From: Hippophae tibetana
Lineage: Eukaryota; Streptophyta; Magnoliopsida; Rosales; Elaeagnaceae
Reading direction: 5' to 3'
DNA length: 64,000 nucleotides
NCBI GenBank assembly: GCA_037013495.1
Contig: CM072807.1
Span: forward strand, 2,081,001-2,145,000
Shown piece after piece: positions 35,934-49,151 of the stretch. Position numbers and translations under genes: made by a program. Under the pieces are notes generated by a model that saw only the letters and a list, made by a program, of their open reading frames with translations, did not search any database and was not told where the DNA came from. The stretch's first letter is position 1. The number at the start of each line of letters is the position of its first letter.

Positions 35934-36400
35934 CTTTGAGTCAAAATTCAATGTTACGTGTCTTTTATTGCGTTGGCGCATGGGATTTGTTTAACTTTTA
36001 CCAATTATAACTCAAGAGGATCTTATCGTGGCATAAATTATTCCATGTTGTGGCACACAAAACTCAATATGTTTAGTAATCATCCCGTAAGTATGTGTCG
36101 CAATACACTTTATTTTTCTTCAAATTTGTCTTGTACACCTTGTAAAATGATTGGTTCTTCATGTAAGACTTATATTCCTTAGTCTTTTTAGCTGTTATGT
36201 TTTTATTCGAGTGATTCAAATGTTCGTGTGTTGAAAAATTTATCTATTTTGATGCTAAAAAATCTGAAATATAACAAAACATACTCATGATTCTAAAAAG
36301 ATATATATGCACAAATAATGATATAAATATACTATAATTAAATATATTTATTATAATTAAGTATAACAAAATTACAAAATATGAATGATTTTCAAGAACT
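35934..36400 (+). repeat. Dispersed repeat R, copy 1
   Basis: Sequence from 35942 to about 36400 matches 57710-58200 in the same orientation. It is strongest over TTCTTCAA-TTGTCTTGTACACCTTGTAA and ATTGGTTCTTCATGTAAGACTTA. The hAT-like MITE at 35552 sits at the left edge of the repeat; the matching sequence in copy 2 (GCTTTGGGCCAATTTTG) runs through without it. The family is probably a decayed LTR-retroelement part; no coding domain was seen. Confidence 0.6.
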
Positions 36401-38260
36401 TACAACAACCCTCAACCAGTTTTTTGTTAACCTTTAGTAATTAAAACGATATATAAACTAAACTAAATCATTTCTTTAGATTGATATGATTTTATTTAAC
36501 GTATGAACAAGCCTTTAAACTCTAAATGATTATAATCGACGAGTTTAAGTCTCGTGAAGACTTTTAGTGATAATATCTACAAACATCGTAACGTGCAAAA
36601 ACTAAAAATAAAAATAATTTAAATGACAAAATAAAAACTAAATTCAACACGATTTCTCATATTTTAGTTTCTTTTCAATTCATAATTAAAATCTAAGTAC
36701 AAGTTCATTCAACATCCTAAAGGTTCCAATTTTATTATTCAAATCAGTACACATCACAAATCCATGTCCCATTACAAAAAACATATCAACTTTAACTTAC
36801 CTAATCCTAATGTTAGGAATCTGAATTCACTTAAACTCTAATCCTCACAAGATATACTCTCATTCTTATGGATTCAAGCACTCAATAAAATATATGTGAA
36901 CATAAGTTATATAAAGAATAAAACAAAAAAAAGTTCACATATGATAAACAAAAAAGGCTCAGAAGTGCATAATATTAGTCTCATAAAAAGAATCAAATGC
37001 TAAAATTCATAAAGATATCACATTACTCACGTTATACTTTAATCAAATTCATAAAGCTAAAATATTTAAATATGTGTCAAGATTATTGAAAATACTTTTG
37101 ACTTGAAGGGAAATCTTTTCTATTATTTAACAACAATCATCTCACTACTTTCAATAATTTAGGATCATAGTATTTAATTATATTATCTTTTTTCTCTTTA
37201 TTTATTCTTATTCTTATTCTTATTTTTTTTTCTTTTTTTCTCTTTCTCTCTTTCTAAGACCAGACTTACATACATCTATATGTTATGATGAGTAACTATT
37301 TTGGCTTTTTTTTTCTAAAAAATCACACACATATATATATACATATTAGGAGTCTGAATAAAGATATGCAAATACTTTCAATTTTTACTCAGATTACTTA
37401 ATCTAAGAAATGAAAATAAGTACATGATATTGTATCAGATGTTTAAAATCCTAATATTCAAGACAAAACTTATAAAAATCATCTAATAATTTGAAATAAT
37501 AAAAAAAGTGTTTAAAGTAATAGAAGAAAAATCATCACTCAAAATAAAATGATATAGGCTCAACAACATTTAATATTTGATTCATATATACCAATTTTAG
37601 GTTCATCTAAATTTCAACATCTAAGCATGAAACATAAATTATGAATAAAGATAACTATTACAATAATCCATTAACATGTTTAAGACATCCAACAAACAAT
37701 ATAAAGACTTAATTATTCACTTTAAATTAACAAAAAATATGATAATTTTGTATCAAATTTTTTTTTTAATTTATTGGACCTAAAAGTCTCTAATCAAATA
37801 ATAAAAGTAAACAATTGAAAAAAAATATTAAAAATCATAATTTTATAAGGAATTTTTCTTCCACCCCTCACCTGAAATCTACATTATTCTCAATGTTTCA
37901 AATATAAATCAATGATAAAGAAAAAAAAAGTTACACACTTCTAATAACGCAATGTGGTTAACTATGATGATGTGATTACTTTTGTTACATCCATCATATA
38001 ACTCAATTTCTATCATATAGAGAGAATTATTGTGTACTTTTCATGAGCCACACATTACCAAACATTTATGAGATTAACAATTCTAAATAACATCAACATA
38101 AATAAAATAAAAATATACCAAATCTAAAACAAAACAAAACAAAATAATGTTAAGCTATAAATTCAAAAAAAGAAGTACTAAACGATAAAATAAAATAAAA
38201 ACAACCATAATTAATAAAATATAAATAATTAATAAAAAAATGAAATAAAAAAAAATAATA
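36400..38260. other. AT-rich DNA, possibly part of a gypsy element
   Basis: No gene. It adjoins the minus-strand gypsy remnant on the side where that element's untranslated 3' region and LTR would be. A T/C-rich run lies at about 37185-37250. LTR ends could not be set. Confidence 0.35.
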
Positions 38261-38269
38261 GGTTACCTC

Positions 38270-39520
38270 CTATTTAGAGCTTAGTTTAACGTCTTAACCA
38301 AACTCTACTTAGAGGATTACAATTTGTAGAATTTAATTTATTCAATGTTCCCCTCATCATTGAATTTGTGTTTATATGTGTTTAAAAATGCATACTCTCC
38401 CATGATTTTCATTGAAAGACACGTATTATGGACATCAATAATTGTCTTGAATAAGGCCAAGAAGTATATTATGCTCTTTGTCCAACTGTAGGGTTTTTTG
38501 TATATCAATAATTATAAAATCTACAAGTACGATGAGATTATATATATGTACCATTAAGTCCTTTACCATGCCTTTTGGATATATTAAAAGTTTATCATCC
38601 AATTATAGGAAAATGGTTGTGAGTTTCAATCACCCACTTCTAATTACAAGTATAAAAAATAAGGCATTAAATTAATGCTTGTACATAGGTATAACATAGC
38701 AGTTATCTCTTTTTTTTATCGCCAATGGTGATATTCACATTAAAGTTTCCAGGATATTTGAAGATAGCTAGCTTTGAAATTATGTATGTTCCCTGCATTA
38801 TTTGGTAAATATTTAAATTTTTTAAGGAATTCAATGTCTAGCAACTCATCATTACGAAGGATTGTAATAGCCTTCAAAAGTTTATTTTGATCGGGTAATT
38901 ATTCCAAGATTTTTTTTGCAAATGCTCAACTAGTTGTCTCACTTGTACTTCCACTCTTTTCACAAATGCCTCCAAAGAATCCAACCTCTAATCATTCTTA
39001 ATATGATTGTCTTTGCTAACTTGAATATGAAAGTATTCAAGTTGTCTTCTACATATTGTTTATTTGGAGGATTATGTGGCATGTGTTGGTTTTATTAATG
39101 GCCCTACATACGATTTTGGTTCAAGTCATAAGTAGGGTTGTTTGCCCTCTAAGTGATATTGAGATGATTTCTCCACCCCTAAATATAATTGTTTGTAGAA
39201 GGGTCATTCCTAGGTCTAAGTTGATAATCCTCCATTGTATTCACTTATTGAGGACCTACAAATGATTCTCTTTGATAAAGACATGTGTTAGCACCATGTC
39301 CATAATTAATGCACACTCCATATGCTTCTCTGTTTGGAGTGCCCTTAGTGACAAGAAGTATAACTTGCTTGGTTAATTTTGCAAGTTATATAGACATTTT
39401 GGAGTTTATCTCATGAATTCCAATTCTTTGGCATTCTTTCATTTGAAATTAGTACCCAACGTTTCATAGAGATTATAAATCTCTAAGGTAATGTTTTTCC
39501 CCATAGCAACACCTGTAATG
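38270..39520 (-). pseudogene. Ty3/gypsy gag-protease remnant
   Basis: On the minus strand the end of gag is readable from about 39510 (KTLEIYNLYETLGTNFK) through a decayed zinc knuckle at about 39285-39330 (CINYGHGANTC, second Cys replaced by Tyr). Then come a region with LVEHLQKKSWN, and protease-side text YPGNFNVNITIGD (about 38720-38760) and LDDKLLIYPKGMVKDLMV (about 38560-38620). Many stops interrupt it. After the protease the sequence jumps to GACGTTAAACTAAGCTC followed by AGGAGGTAACC near 38270-38300. I recall this as the text after integrase in related plant gypsy elements, so RT and integrase appear deleted. Confidence 0.6.
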
Positions 39521-39528
39521 TTATCAAT

Positions 39529-39885
39529 TAGGGGTGTCCATAAACCGGATCAGATCGGACCAAATCGTAAAATCGGACCGGACCGGACTAAACCGAACGG
39601 TTTTACTAATCAAACGGTCCAGTCCGGTTTGTATTAATTTTAAACCGTTCAAACCGGACCGGATCGGATCGGTTTAATAATATATTAAAAAATTTACATT
39701 ATCTTCATTAAATTATAAAAAAATCGAACCAAATCGGGAATAAAACTGGACCGAATGGTTTTATAAATCAAACGATCTGATCCGGTTTTTATTTCTTAAA
39801 ACCGTTTCAAACGGTCCGATCCGATCCGGTCTGAGTAATATGAACGGTTTGGTCCGGTTAAATTTTTTTTAGAAAAAACCTGTCA
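39529..39885 (-). mobile_element. hAT-like MITE, second copy, one end lost
   Basis: It starts TAGGGGTGTCCATAAACCGG, the right end of the 35552 copy in reverse orientation, and follows that copy to GGTCCGGTTAAATTTTTTTT near 39869. The last 40-50 bases, including the other terminal repeat, are missing. Left flank TTATCAAT resembles right flank TGTCAAT, which suggests the insertion site inside the gypsy remnant. Confidence 0.75.
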
Positions 39886-39889
39886 ATGA

Positions 39890-40900
39890 TTGGTCTTTCT
39901 CATGTTTAATGATTTTATTTGTGGTTTAAGTGATTCCTCAAAAAAAAAAAAGTAAAATAAAAATAAAATTAACAATTAAAAAAAATAAATTAAAGAAAAA
40001 AATAAAATAAAATAAACAAAAATAATTGAAATAAATATAAATAAACAAATAGATAACATATATTCATAAAATCACAAAAAACAATTATGAAAAATAACTA
40101 AAAATTAAAACAAATAAATAATTTAAAACGTCAATTCTTTGCCAAAAACTTGATAACTTTTATATTTATAAATCTCACTTATAATAAGCTATATATATAC
40201 ATGTTAATCCACTTAAACTTGTAAAATATATGAAATTCAAATCTTAAATACAAGTATTTAAATAGTATAGTTATTTAAAAAAAACTATTTGATCTTAGAT
40301 TTTTTGTTTTTTAAAAGCTGCAATGTCTAGAAGAGGAAATGTGTTTCTTTATTACCTCAAATTAATACTTGAGGTCTTACCATAGGAGAGATTTGAAGAA
40401 AAAATTGAATATAAACAGTGATACAGATAAGAGGTAGAAAACGAAAAAGTTGCCAACCAAGATTTAACTTTGCTTAAGGAAAGAGTTGCCAACTAATATT
40501 TGACTTTTGGAAAATTTCCTTAAATGTTAGCTAAATGTTTCAAAAATATTATTATTTCCTCGAACAAAACTAAATCTTCCTCAACAATAGTTATTCCCAA
40601 CAGAAAAACCTATTTGGAATCACACATGGAATATGATCAGAACACTATCTTCCTTTAATTTTTCTTTTTGTATAATCTTATGAACATTACCTTCTTAATT
40701 ACACCAGTAATTATGTATAGAAAGAGATAAGGTAAAACTAGATACAGCTAGCAAAATTTATGAAAATTCAATGAAATAATTGAGAAATAAACAAAAAACG
40801 CTAAAGATTCTAATTACAAGTATAAATGGAAAGCAAGTGCCTCTAATGCTGGTGGACTAACAAATCCTCATATTCAATAGGTTTCGTAAACTCGAAGTTA
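39890..40900. other. Intergenic DNA downstream of the DUF707 gene
   Basis: No coding sequence recognised. The first few bases may continue the gypsy remnant. From about 40680 the composition becomes gene-like and probably holds the 3' UTR of the DUF707 gene. Confidence 0.35.
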
Positions 40901-40905
40901 AAAGC

Positions 40906-43900
40906 TCAATGTGTACTGCGTTTCAGTCTTTGGCTTATTTGTTTCCTCTTAAATGGATCAACCCAGTTCGTATCATCCTTCACTGCACGGTTCCAGCGAT
41001 CCTTGAAGATTCGAAGTTCCCAAGTTGATTGCCTCCTTATCTACTCAGCCCACACATCATATTAGCAAAATGCAAACTTAAATGTATTGCAAGACGTTGA
41101 GGAGTAGTCACATAAGGATATTCAAGTTCTCACCTCAGCTCGCATGTCAAGAGATGAAGCTAGTTTCTGCACAACACATCATGAAACACATTGTCAAAAA
41201 TGACGTTAAGATATATATATTAGGATAAAAGGTTGTCACCTATAACAAAAGTGCACTTTAGACCTTATACTTATTAGGTGGAGCGGAACAATTCCGTTAT
41301 ATTTACAAAAACAGTCGTAGAAGTCTATTTTGTAAAGCTAATGAACTTGTATTGTTCCAGCTTTTTTGCGAAAATGAACTTTCATAACCTTTTTTTGTAA
41401 AGGTAGTGAACTTGTGTTGTCCTATTTAATAGGTACGGGAACTAAAATGCACTTTCGTTAAAGATAGCAGACTTGTGTTACTCTTTTTCCTATAAAGTAA
41501 TACTCATCCTGAGCCATATAATTCTCAAACTGAAATTACCTTAGTTGACAACTCAGAATTTGATCCCTGCATAACATAGGGGTATAGTAAGGCAAACGAG
41601 TACAACGCCAAGAAAATTGATGCCAAATCAATTATCACGTTAACTATGTATTTTCCATCTGACTATAGATATTGCAAGCAAGAGTGCCACACCTGGGATT
41701 GACAAAGCAAACTAACCTTTCTTGAAGAAGGCCCACTTCCACCTAAAGTTTGTATGCCCTTATGAACAACATATTCACTGTCAACAATTCCCACCTTCTT
41801 TGTTCGATCCCCCTACATATTAAACCAAGGCTACTTATTATTGAGAACATTAAAGTTAGATTTGCAGGACTTTGACACTTCTGTTAAGCACGACAAAGCA
41901 GTTGATACAATGGCACAAGAAAGTGTGGAAGCATTAGGCCAATTTATAGCTAGATCCTAGAGGAAACAAAAGGAAATAGGTGGAAGAGTGGTGACAGTTT
42001 TGTAATATCCCTCAGAAGTGGTGTTACCAAGAGCAAAAAAGGTGAGGTGAATGTAACACCAATGCAATCTTTCTGTGGAATCCAATGCCAAACTTAGAGC
42101 GAGTTGCTCATTGAATACAAAAGTATTCAAAAAAGAAAGCAAAAGGTCAACAATGGTGGTTCATATGGCAAGACAATCATGGACAGCATTAAAAAATGTT
42201 AAAGAGTGCAACTCTCACAAAGAAGCAACTTAGTTGTGAAATAGGTCCGGTCCAAAAGCCAGAGGCTTTTATTTTGACCTAATTAACCATCTTATACCTG
42301 TGCACAGTAACCAAGTTTCATATCCATTCCCCATCCGTGAACCAGATCGTTCTGAACAAAAGAAAGCACATTCAGTATTTAATTGAGAAAAATGTAGACA
42401 TGATGATTTATTTAATAGATAGCTCGAAAACAAAATGAAGAAAAATATTCTTAAAGGCAAAACTAAGAAGGAAAAACAAAGCTGGCTATAGTAGTGAGCA
42501 TAACAGAAACATTTACTGTAGCATATATTTATACATTAAAACTGCTTTATTTTAACCCTTTAAATTTGTTCTACTTTCCACATAAGATAGGGCTTTGCTA
42601 TATGTTAAGATTTCAGTAATAGAAAAAGTACAAGAATTTGGAAAATAAATCCGACTGACAATGAAAAAAATGCAGACACAATTTCAGTGGAAAATGTCGT
42701 AATTTAAATCATGCTGTATTCTCTTAACACAGCAAGCATTTCACCCTAAGTTCCTTCCCCTGCCCCCAACATCAAAATTAAACAAAAGCAGAAAGGAACA
42801 ACAGATGAAGATATGTATATATATATATATCCATTAATCATTTTACATCATGGTTAATCTCATGCTAGTCCAACCTCATAATAAATTATTCACGCGAGTG
42901 CATTATATGACAAATAACAAATAATAAATTTGAAGGCAAGATTTGAATTGTTTGTGAAAGGTTACACCTCATTCATAAATATGAGTTCATATCATAGCAT
43001 CAGAGCTGCAATGTCACATTTGCTTGATTATTTTTCAAATAGCATTGAGTAATAGTTCATAGGCACCACAAATATGAAAAATACCTGTATAAGATGCCAA
43101 GCACAGAACCAAGCAGATCTTGAAAACACTGGAGCCATGCCCTCAACAAATCTAAAGGTGCCAAAGAAATTATTTAGCAAGCATATAACCAAGGTCATCT
43201 AAAGTGATTGTTATGAAGGGGTAGCAGTAGGCAGTAGCACAAGAAGATCAAGTAGAAAGTTCAGTTAAGAAAAAATAAATTATGATGCTATTGTAGTTAT
43301 GGACAGAAGCACCAGAAGGGGGGAGAACAGTTCTCATATTATTGAAAGTAAGGAATAATAACTAGGTTATGGTCACAAACAGAATTTGAATATATCCTTA
43401 AAACTCAGGAGCTATAATGCATTATGGTTTCCAATAAAACAACTCACCCAGTGCATGGTGGCCCCTCACTAGCGTCAGAACATTTCACGCTGCCTCTAAG
43501 ATCATAAACTCTTCTGTAAATAGTAAAAAGAGCTTAAAAAATAAGGACAAAAGTTCTTCATACTTTTGCTATATTAAAAGCTATTTCTTTGACTGGAACT
43601 ATCCACTCACCTGTGAATCTTTTTTGTTCTGGCCCGAATAGTAATTCTATGATGTATACCAGTTGAATTAGGATCCAATGCTGGCTGAGATATCTCTAGT
43701 CCTTCAGCTTTTACAATTTCAAGATACCTAGACAAACAAAACAATCTTCAAGTTCAAAGAGGATATGATAATCTTGTCAATAACTAACAGATAAAACATG
43801 CTTTGCTCATGGGCCCCTCAAAAAGTATTTAACCAAGTCTCTGTCCATCTCTCTTTTTCGTTGCTCTAAACCATCTCTTACTCATTATAATAGGAGGGGG

Positions 43901-46145
43901 AGGGGGAGGGGGAGGGGGAGGGGGAGGGGGAGGGGGAGGGGGAGGGGGAGGGGGAGGGATCTCCGTTTTTAAAGTGTGTATAATAACTTTCAAAATTTAT
44001 AATCTAAAATACCATAAAAAAATGCTCCCAAACTAACAAATTTTGTTTCGTAGTTATGAGTACACATTTTATCCAAGAGCATGAAGCATTAAACATTTAC
44101 TAACAGTAATGTTAAAGAAACAAAGCTGGATATAGAATAAAATGACCAAATGATGCTTTACAAGCCCAAGACGGTACCTTCCAGGATGAAATTTTTGAAC
44201 ACCCAAATCTTCATCCCACAGAAAGATGTAATCATAGATAGAGACAACATCTGGATGTAGAAAGCGCTTTGCAAACCACCTGCAAAGAAGGAAAAAAAAA
44301 TGTACTCCATGATATTTATGTATTTATTTATAAAAAAGAAAAAGAAAAAAACGTTGACATCAGTGGCAGAACATTAGCAAAACTGTTCAGATGTTGACCC
44401 AATTAGGTACACTTGAAACAATCCATATAAACACACATTATATAGCCCTACATTACATAGCTCCGCATTCCCAGAACGATTAATTTTTCATTAAGAACCA
44501 GACAGTGAGCCATAAACCACACATGCTAATGATGGTTTAAAAATATACAGCTGAAACGGATCCCCTTTTCAACTTTTATGTGGTAACACAGCAAAACAGT
44601 GTCATTCGACTATTCAAGTCGAAGCAGATTGTGTTCTGCCAGAGTCCCAGACCGTGCCTCTTCAGATTTATAAACCATTCATCTCAAACTGTGATGCTAA
44701 AGTCATCTTTATTGATCACATAATAAATATAAGGATATGAAATCAACATCCCAATGACTTATAACAAGACTTACCACTTTGTTTGATTCTGAGCAACTAT
44801 ATGTATGGCCTGACTGCTCCATTTAAGGTCCAGCCATCCCTCCAGGTTTCCATCATAATGAAACAAAATTATAGTGAAATTCTCTGGAAGGAACTGAAAT
44901 AAATGATATTAGGAAAAAGAGCCAGCAGCTAGCATTTTCAATTATAAAGACAATGTTTACCTTTTGCACAATGATATTGACATTATGCTTTTGCTTAATT
45001 CCCACGGGCATTGCCAGCAAGCTGCGATGGCTATAATCTTTTACCTGTAATATGAACTCACAACGTAATAGTAAAGTAATTACGTCAGCATCTTGCACGT
45101 CCAAAAAAAAAAATACAAAGGAACAAACCCTCAACAAATCCATTTCAATTGGCTAATATGCCTGTATGTCAACATTTTACTAGGGAGAAAAGAGAATATT
45201 CACTAAGAATAACCTGCATACTGCCTTACCTTTGATCTTGATGATGACCATAGGGGCCGTAACTCTAAATCTGACCTAGCCTGTACTATGCGACGAGGCA
45301 AATTATCCAATTTTCTGGAACCCACAAGGGACTCCTAGATGCACACATCAGAAGGAATGAGATCTTGGCAAACACCACAGTAAAATTTTGGCAAATACAT
45401 GCTAGCATAATAGTATTTACCTTTACTGTACCAATGAAAGGAAATTTTGCTTCCATCTGACCATGAAAGGGGGAAAAAATCAGCAAACGAACAATCAGAG
45501 TAAAAGGAAAAAAATAAAAAAAGATAAGTGTACATATCAAGAGGTATTATGCAGTATTAAAAGATGAACAGTGACCACTGACCACAACCAAAAATGAAGG
45601 TTTATGGGGGAGAAATCAGTAAACGATTAAATGGATTCGACTACTCTATGGACCAGTATTACATAGAAACATTTAGGACCCGGGGTGTCGTACAACTTTG
45701 GACACGTATTTGGTGTAGGACACAGCTATTTTCTTCAATCTTTTATAAATTTTCATCAATTTGAAGTATCGAGTACCCACACCATGTTATGTCCAACGAA
45801 TACATACTTCATGAAATACCGGAATATGAGGAATTCATTCAATTCCCATGAGTATTACCTCCAACCAAACATGACCATAGCTAGGAAACCATCAGAGGAT
45901 TATTGGCATATAACAATATATTGATGGGAATCTATCTGCACTTTAATGTTACTTCTGAACAACTACAAATTCATGAGTGATGCATGAGTGATGTTCTTTC
46001 ATCACAATTGTCCCTTATATGACAAGGCATGAATATCAGAGAAATGGTAGGATCAACATACCTCTGCCTCTTTATATTGATAACTTGTGGTTCTATACAC
46101 AATGAATAGCATCACTGTACAAAGAAATCCCATAAACGGCTTCAT
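40906..46145 (-). CDS. DUF707 family protein, type II membrane protein
   Basis: Fourteen coding exons join in frame to 374 residues: 46145-46062, 45456-45421, 45334-45230, 45044-44961, 44893-44775, 44279-44178, 43727-43611, 43513-43448, 43151-43085, 42351-42298, 41812-41717, 41566-41540, 41165-41133, 41040-40906. A short basic start (MKPF) and one hydrophobic segment (residues 5-17) form a signal anchor. The conserved core follows: LPRRIVQARSDLELRPLW, LAMPVGIKQKHNVN, FLPENFTIILFHYDG, YDYIFLWDEDLGV (a DxD-like acidic motif), GFVEGMAPVFSRSAWFCAWH, LVHGWGMDMKLGYCAQGDR and VGIVDSEYVVHKGIQTLGG. The family is plant-specific in the main and of unknown biochemistry; the acidic motif and Golgi-type topology suggest a glycosyltransferase-like fold, which is inference. 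Length is usual for the family. Confidence 0.95.
41235..41505. repeat. Foldback element in DUF707 intron 12
   Basis: The left arm (about 41239-41310) and the right arm (about 41390-41500) are inverted copies. Both carry AAAGTGCACTTT-like or AAAGTGCATTTT text, then a TACTTATTAGG / TACCTATTAAAT block, then a TTTACAAAAA tract. It lies between exons 12 and 13 of the DUF707 gene and has no ORF. Confidence 0.5.
43892..43958. repeat. (AGGGGG)n hexamer array in DUF707 intron 6
   Basis: About eleven perfect copies of AGGGGG lie in tandem in an otherwise AT-rich intron, between exons 44279-44178 and 43727-43611. The G-rich strand is the template (plus) strand, so the transcript contains a CCCCCT array. 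Runs of five guanines every six bases can form stacked G-quadruplexes in DNA. Confidence 0.95.
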
Positions 46146-47690
46146 CTTGAATCCACACTTCCCCTATACCAATATTTTGAATTAGAGAAACTCAGACAAA
46201 AAAGCATACCTCAATTACAATAGAGACCATGCTTAAGAAGCTACCTTCCTAGACTCCATCCAACTCAACATAATAAAAGGTAAAGCATCATGGATGCTAT
46301 CATATCAGAGAAGGCAATCCTTCTGTTAGAGAGCAATCTCCACGACTTCTTCGGAAATCAAGACTTCTGCCTTGTTTATATAAGAAGCTGCAAGGAATCC
46401 TCGTGCAGAAACAGACAATATCAGCACTAATTGAAAGTAAATACTATCATCAGTAACCATCAATCCATGACAACGTCATTTATACAGAGATAAAAGATAA
46501 TACATAGAATAAATCTTTATCAAATAATCAAAATTTCCACTATAATTATTCATTTTATTTTATTCTCCCCTTTTAACACTGGATTATGGTGATTCTAAGA
46601 CCCTCCTAACTTGGTGACAGTGACACCATAAAAAGAATGGACGAAAGGGGACTATATTACAAGACATGCTTCCAATCGAATGTCAAAACAATAATCAGGA
46701 ATTAACTTACCACTAATAGGAATCAGAATAACTGAAAAGCTTCCAAACAACAGCAGTACAAGTTTAAAAATATCAAATTTATGACGAACCAAAAGTAGCG
46801 TGCTGTTAAAGAGGCTATTTGCAGAACGAATCAAGATATTGAATTGGCATGTGGAGTTGGAAGGCAAAGAAAGGCACTATATTTCAGTGCGCCATAAGAG
46901 GTAAGCAAATATAACCAGAACACAGTAATTGGCAACTGAAATTGTCTTCGCCATTTCCAGCTAAAACCGAATCATAATCACAATACAAGGAACAAACCCA
47001 GAACCAAAATCTTACAAAACAGGACAAACAAAGATAGAAGTAAAAGATGAAAGTAATGAATAAGAAGCCCCAACTGGAAGGAATAAGATCATAAACAACT
47101 CCCACCGCAAAAGCATGAAACCGACAATGTTAAACGCGAAGCTAACAAAATTCAATATCCAAAAATAAAATACACACAAATCCCCGTTCCGAGAAACCCA
47201 TTTTCGAGCTCTGCTATTGGATCTTGAACCAATAAATCATCTAAAAATCCCAAAAAATATATATATATATATATATATAGGCATAAACAAAAATTTCAGT
47301 TATATTCTATCCAGCAATCCCAAAATCAAAAACACACCTAACAAATAAAAAACATTAAGAAGGAATATATTAACAAGCAACAGAGAGCAGAGATGTTCCG
47401 AACCAGAGGCACTAAAACATGAACCAATGCCCGTACAGTTCGTTAAAAAATCTCTATAAAGAAAGAGTGACAGAGAAAGAAGCAGAGAAGCTAAGAGGTA
47501 GATGTGGATGTAAGGCAAAAATGAAGAGAGAGATTCAGAGCACAAGAGAGGTTCAACAGACGAACGAGTAGGAAACGTCACGTCTTAAGGAGTAGAGAGA
47601 GAATGAGCTTTTTAGTTATAGACAGATTGTTTTGTGCAGCTGTAGTGTTGCATGGTCTCTTTGTAGAGAAGAGTTTTAGAGAGAGAGAGA
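46146..47690 (-). other. Probable 5' UTR with introns of the DUF707 gene
   Basis: The region is gene-like in composition up to about 47690 and then becomes AT-rich. The end near 47650-47690 carries a GA/CT microsatellite (TCTCTCTCTCTC on the minus strand), typical of plant core promoters and leaders. Possible leader introns are suggested by GT/AG pairs, for example a donor in TAGGAAGGTAGC near 46249. Open minus frames at 47581-47300 and 47105-46884 look like chance hydrophobic frames, not conserved proteins. Confidence 0.45.
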
Positions 47691-47699
47691 GAGTCAAAT

Positions 47700-49150
47700 A
47701 GTTATCTGTGCTTAATAATTATTTATCTCAATTAAAATAATAAGTTAATATATAAAGAAGTGAAAATTAATTTGGAGTACCATTTAATTACTTAATATTA
47801 TCTATCTATAAATTATACACCCTTTTTAAAATTTAATTAATAAGCAAATTTATATCGACATGGTCTTACTTTTTCTCACTAATATTATCCTATTTAAGCT
47901 TTGAGATCAACCCACGTGTCGCTCCTCATGTGACACACGCTAAAATCTCCTCTTAAATCCGTGTCCTATACTATTTTTATTTTTTTTGTATTCGTTAACG
48001 ATGATGTTATGTTTGACATCTTATTACCATTCAACAAATTTTTTAAAACTCTTATTTATAATATATATATTATCCTATATATTTTTTAAAAGTATAAATC
48101 TAATCGTCGTTTAAAGTAAAATAGACTATTTTCAAAATAAAGTTGAATTGTATTATGTTTTTTTAAAATTAATTTATAAATATTATTTTTGATATGTGCT
48201 TAAATAATATAATTTTTAAATATATGTTTAATTTTTATCGAAATTTAAAATATTTGGAAAAGTAGTACAATAACATGAGAAAGAAAAACAGGTCATTACT
48301 AATTTTAAATGAAAATTAATTAAAATGAGAATAAATACGGAAAAAAGAGTTTAAATGTGTTAAAGCACTATAAAAAATTAAAATTAAAATTAAAATATTA
48401 ATTTATTTAAATGTATTCTAAAAATAATAATGAAAAACGTTTTAAAAAATATTAAAATAAAAAATAATTTTGTATTTATATTTTATGAATTTGAAAAAAA
48501 ATAAATAGTGATCTATCTAGAGGTAAAGAGTAACATGTATCTTACATAAAAAAAAATTAGTTATAATATTTATAAAATTATAGATAAATTATATGTATAA
48601 ATAGAATAGTATTTCACCTTAATTTTAAAATTTAAATTTTTAATATTCAATATTTTAAAAAAAATTCAATAATTTAAACATATATTATTAAAATAAAATA
48701 TATATGATGTTATCATCCTATCTATTTTTATTAAAAATAAATAATTAATATATTTTTTAATATATATATAATATTTTTTATATATAAATTATAAATCTAC
48801 CGTACACAAAGAAAATCGGGATAGTAAAGAAATAATTAATAATATTAACTCTTAAATTTCCGTGTTATTATTTTCATTCCATCGTTTTTTTAAAACTTAA
48901 TTAAAAAAATGAAAATAACTCTTTCCTATTATAAAAATGAAAATAACACTTATTATAAAAATAATATTTAAATTCTATACTTATTTTAAAAATAAAAATA
49001 ATTATTTTTTATTCTTATATAATATTTTTATATAATAATATAATTAAATTATTATAAAATTCAAATATTATTTTGTAATAAATATAAGATTTCTTCTTAC
49101 TATTTTTTTTAATATTTTGATGTTAATATTTAATATAAATTAATTATATA
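47700..49150. other. AT-rich intergenic DNA
   Basis: Apart from the ACGTG-containing promoter-side patch (47880-47960), this is very AT-rich DNA. I see no gene or clear repeat. Confidence 0.5.
47909..47924 (-). promoter_or_regulatory. ACGTG-type element upstream of the DUF707 gene
   Basis: CCCACGTGTCGC contains a CACGTG G-box / ABRE-like core roughly 220-270 bp upstream of the presumed transcription start near 47690. A second GTGACACACG stretch follows. Function is inferred only from motif and position. Confidence 0.35.
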
Positions 49151-49151
49151 G

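Noticed and set aside
45286..45540. Two overlapping minus frames (84 and 66 codons)
   Set aside because: They run across intron sequence between DUF707 exons 2 and 3 and are out of frame with the exons.
47300..47581. Hydrophobic 93-codon minus frame before the DUF707 gene
   Set aside because: It lies in pyrimidine-rich leader DNA, which reads as Leu/Ser/Phe by composition. No family resemblance and no support as a separate gene.
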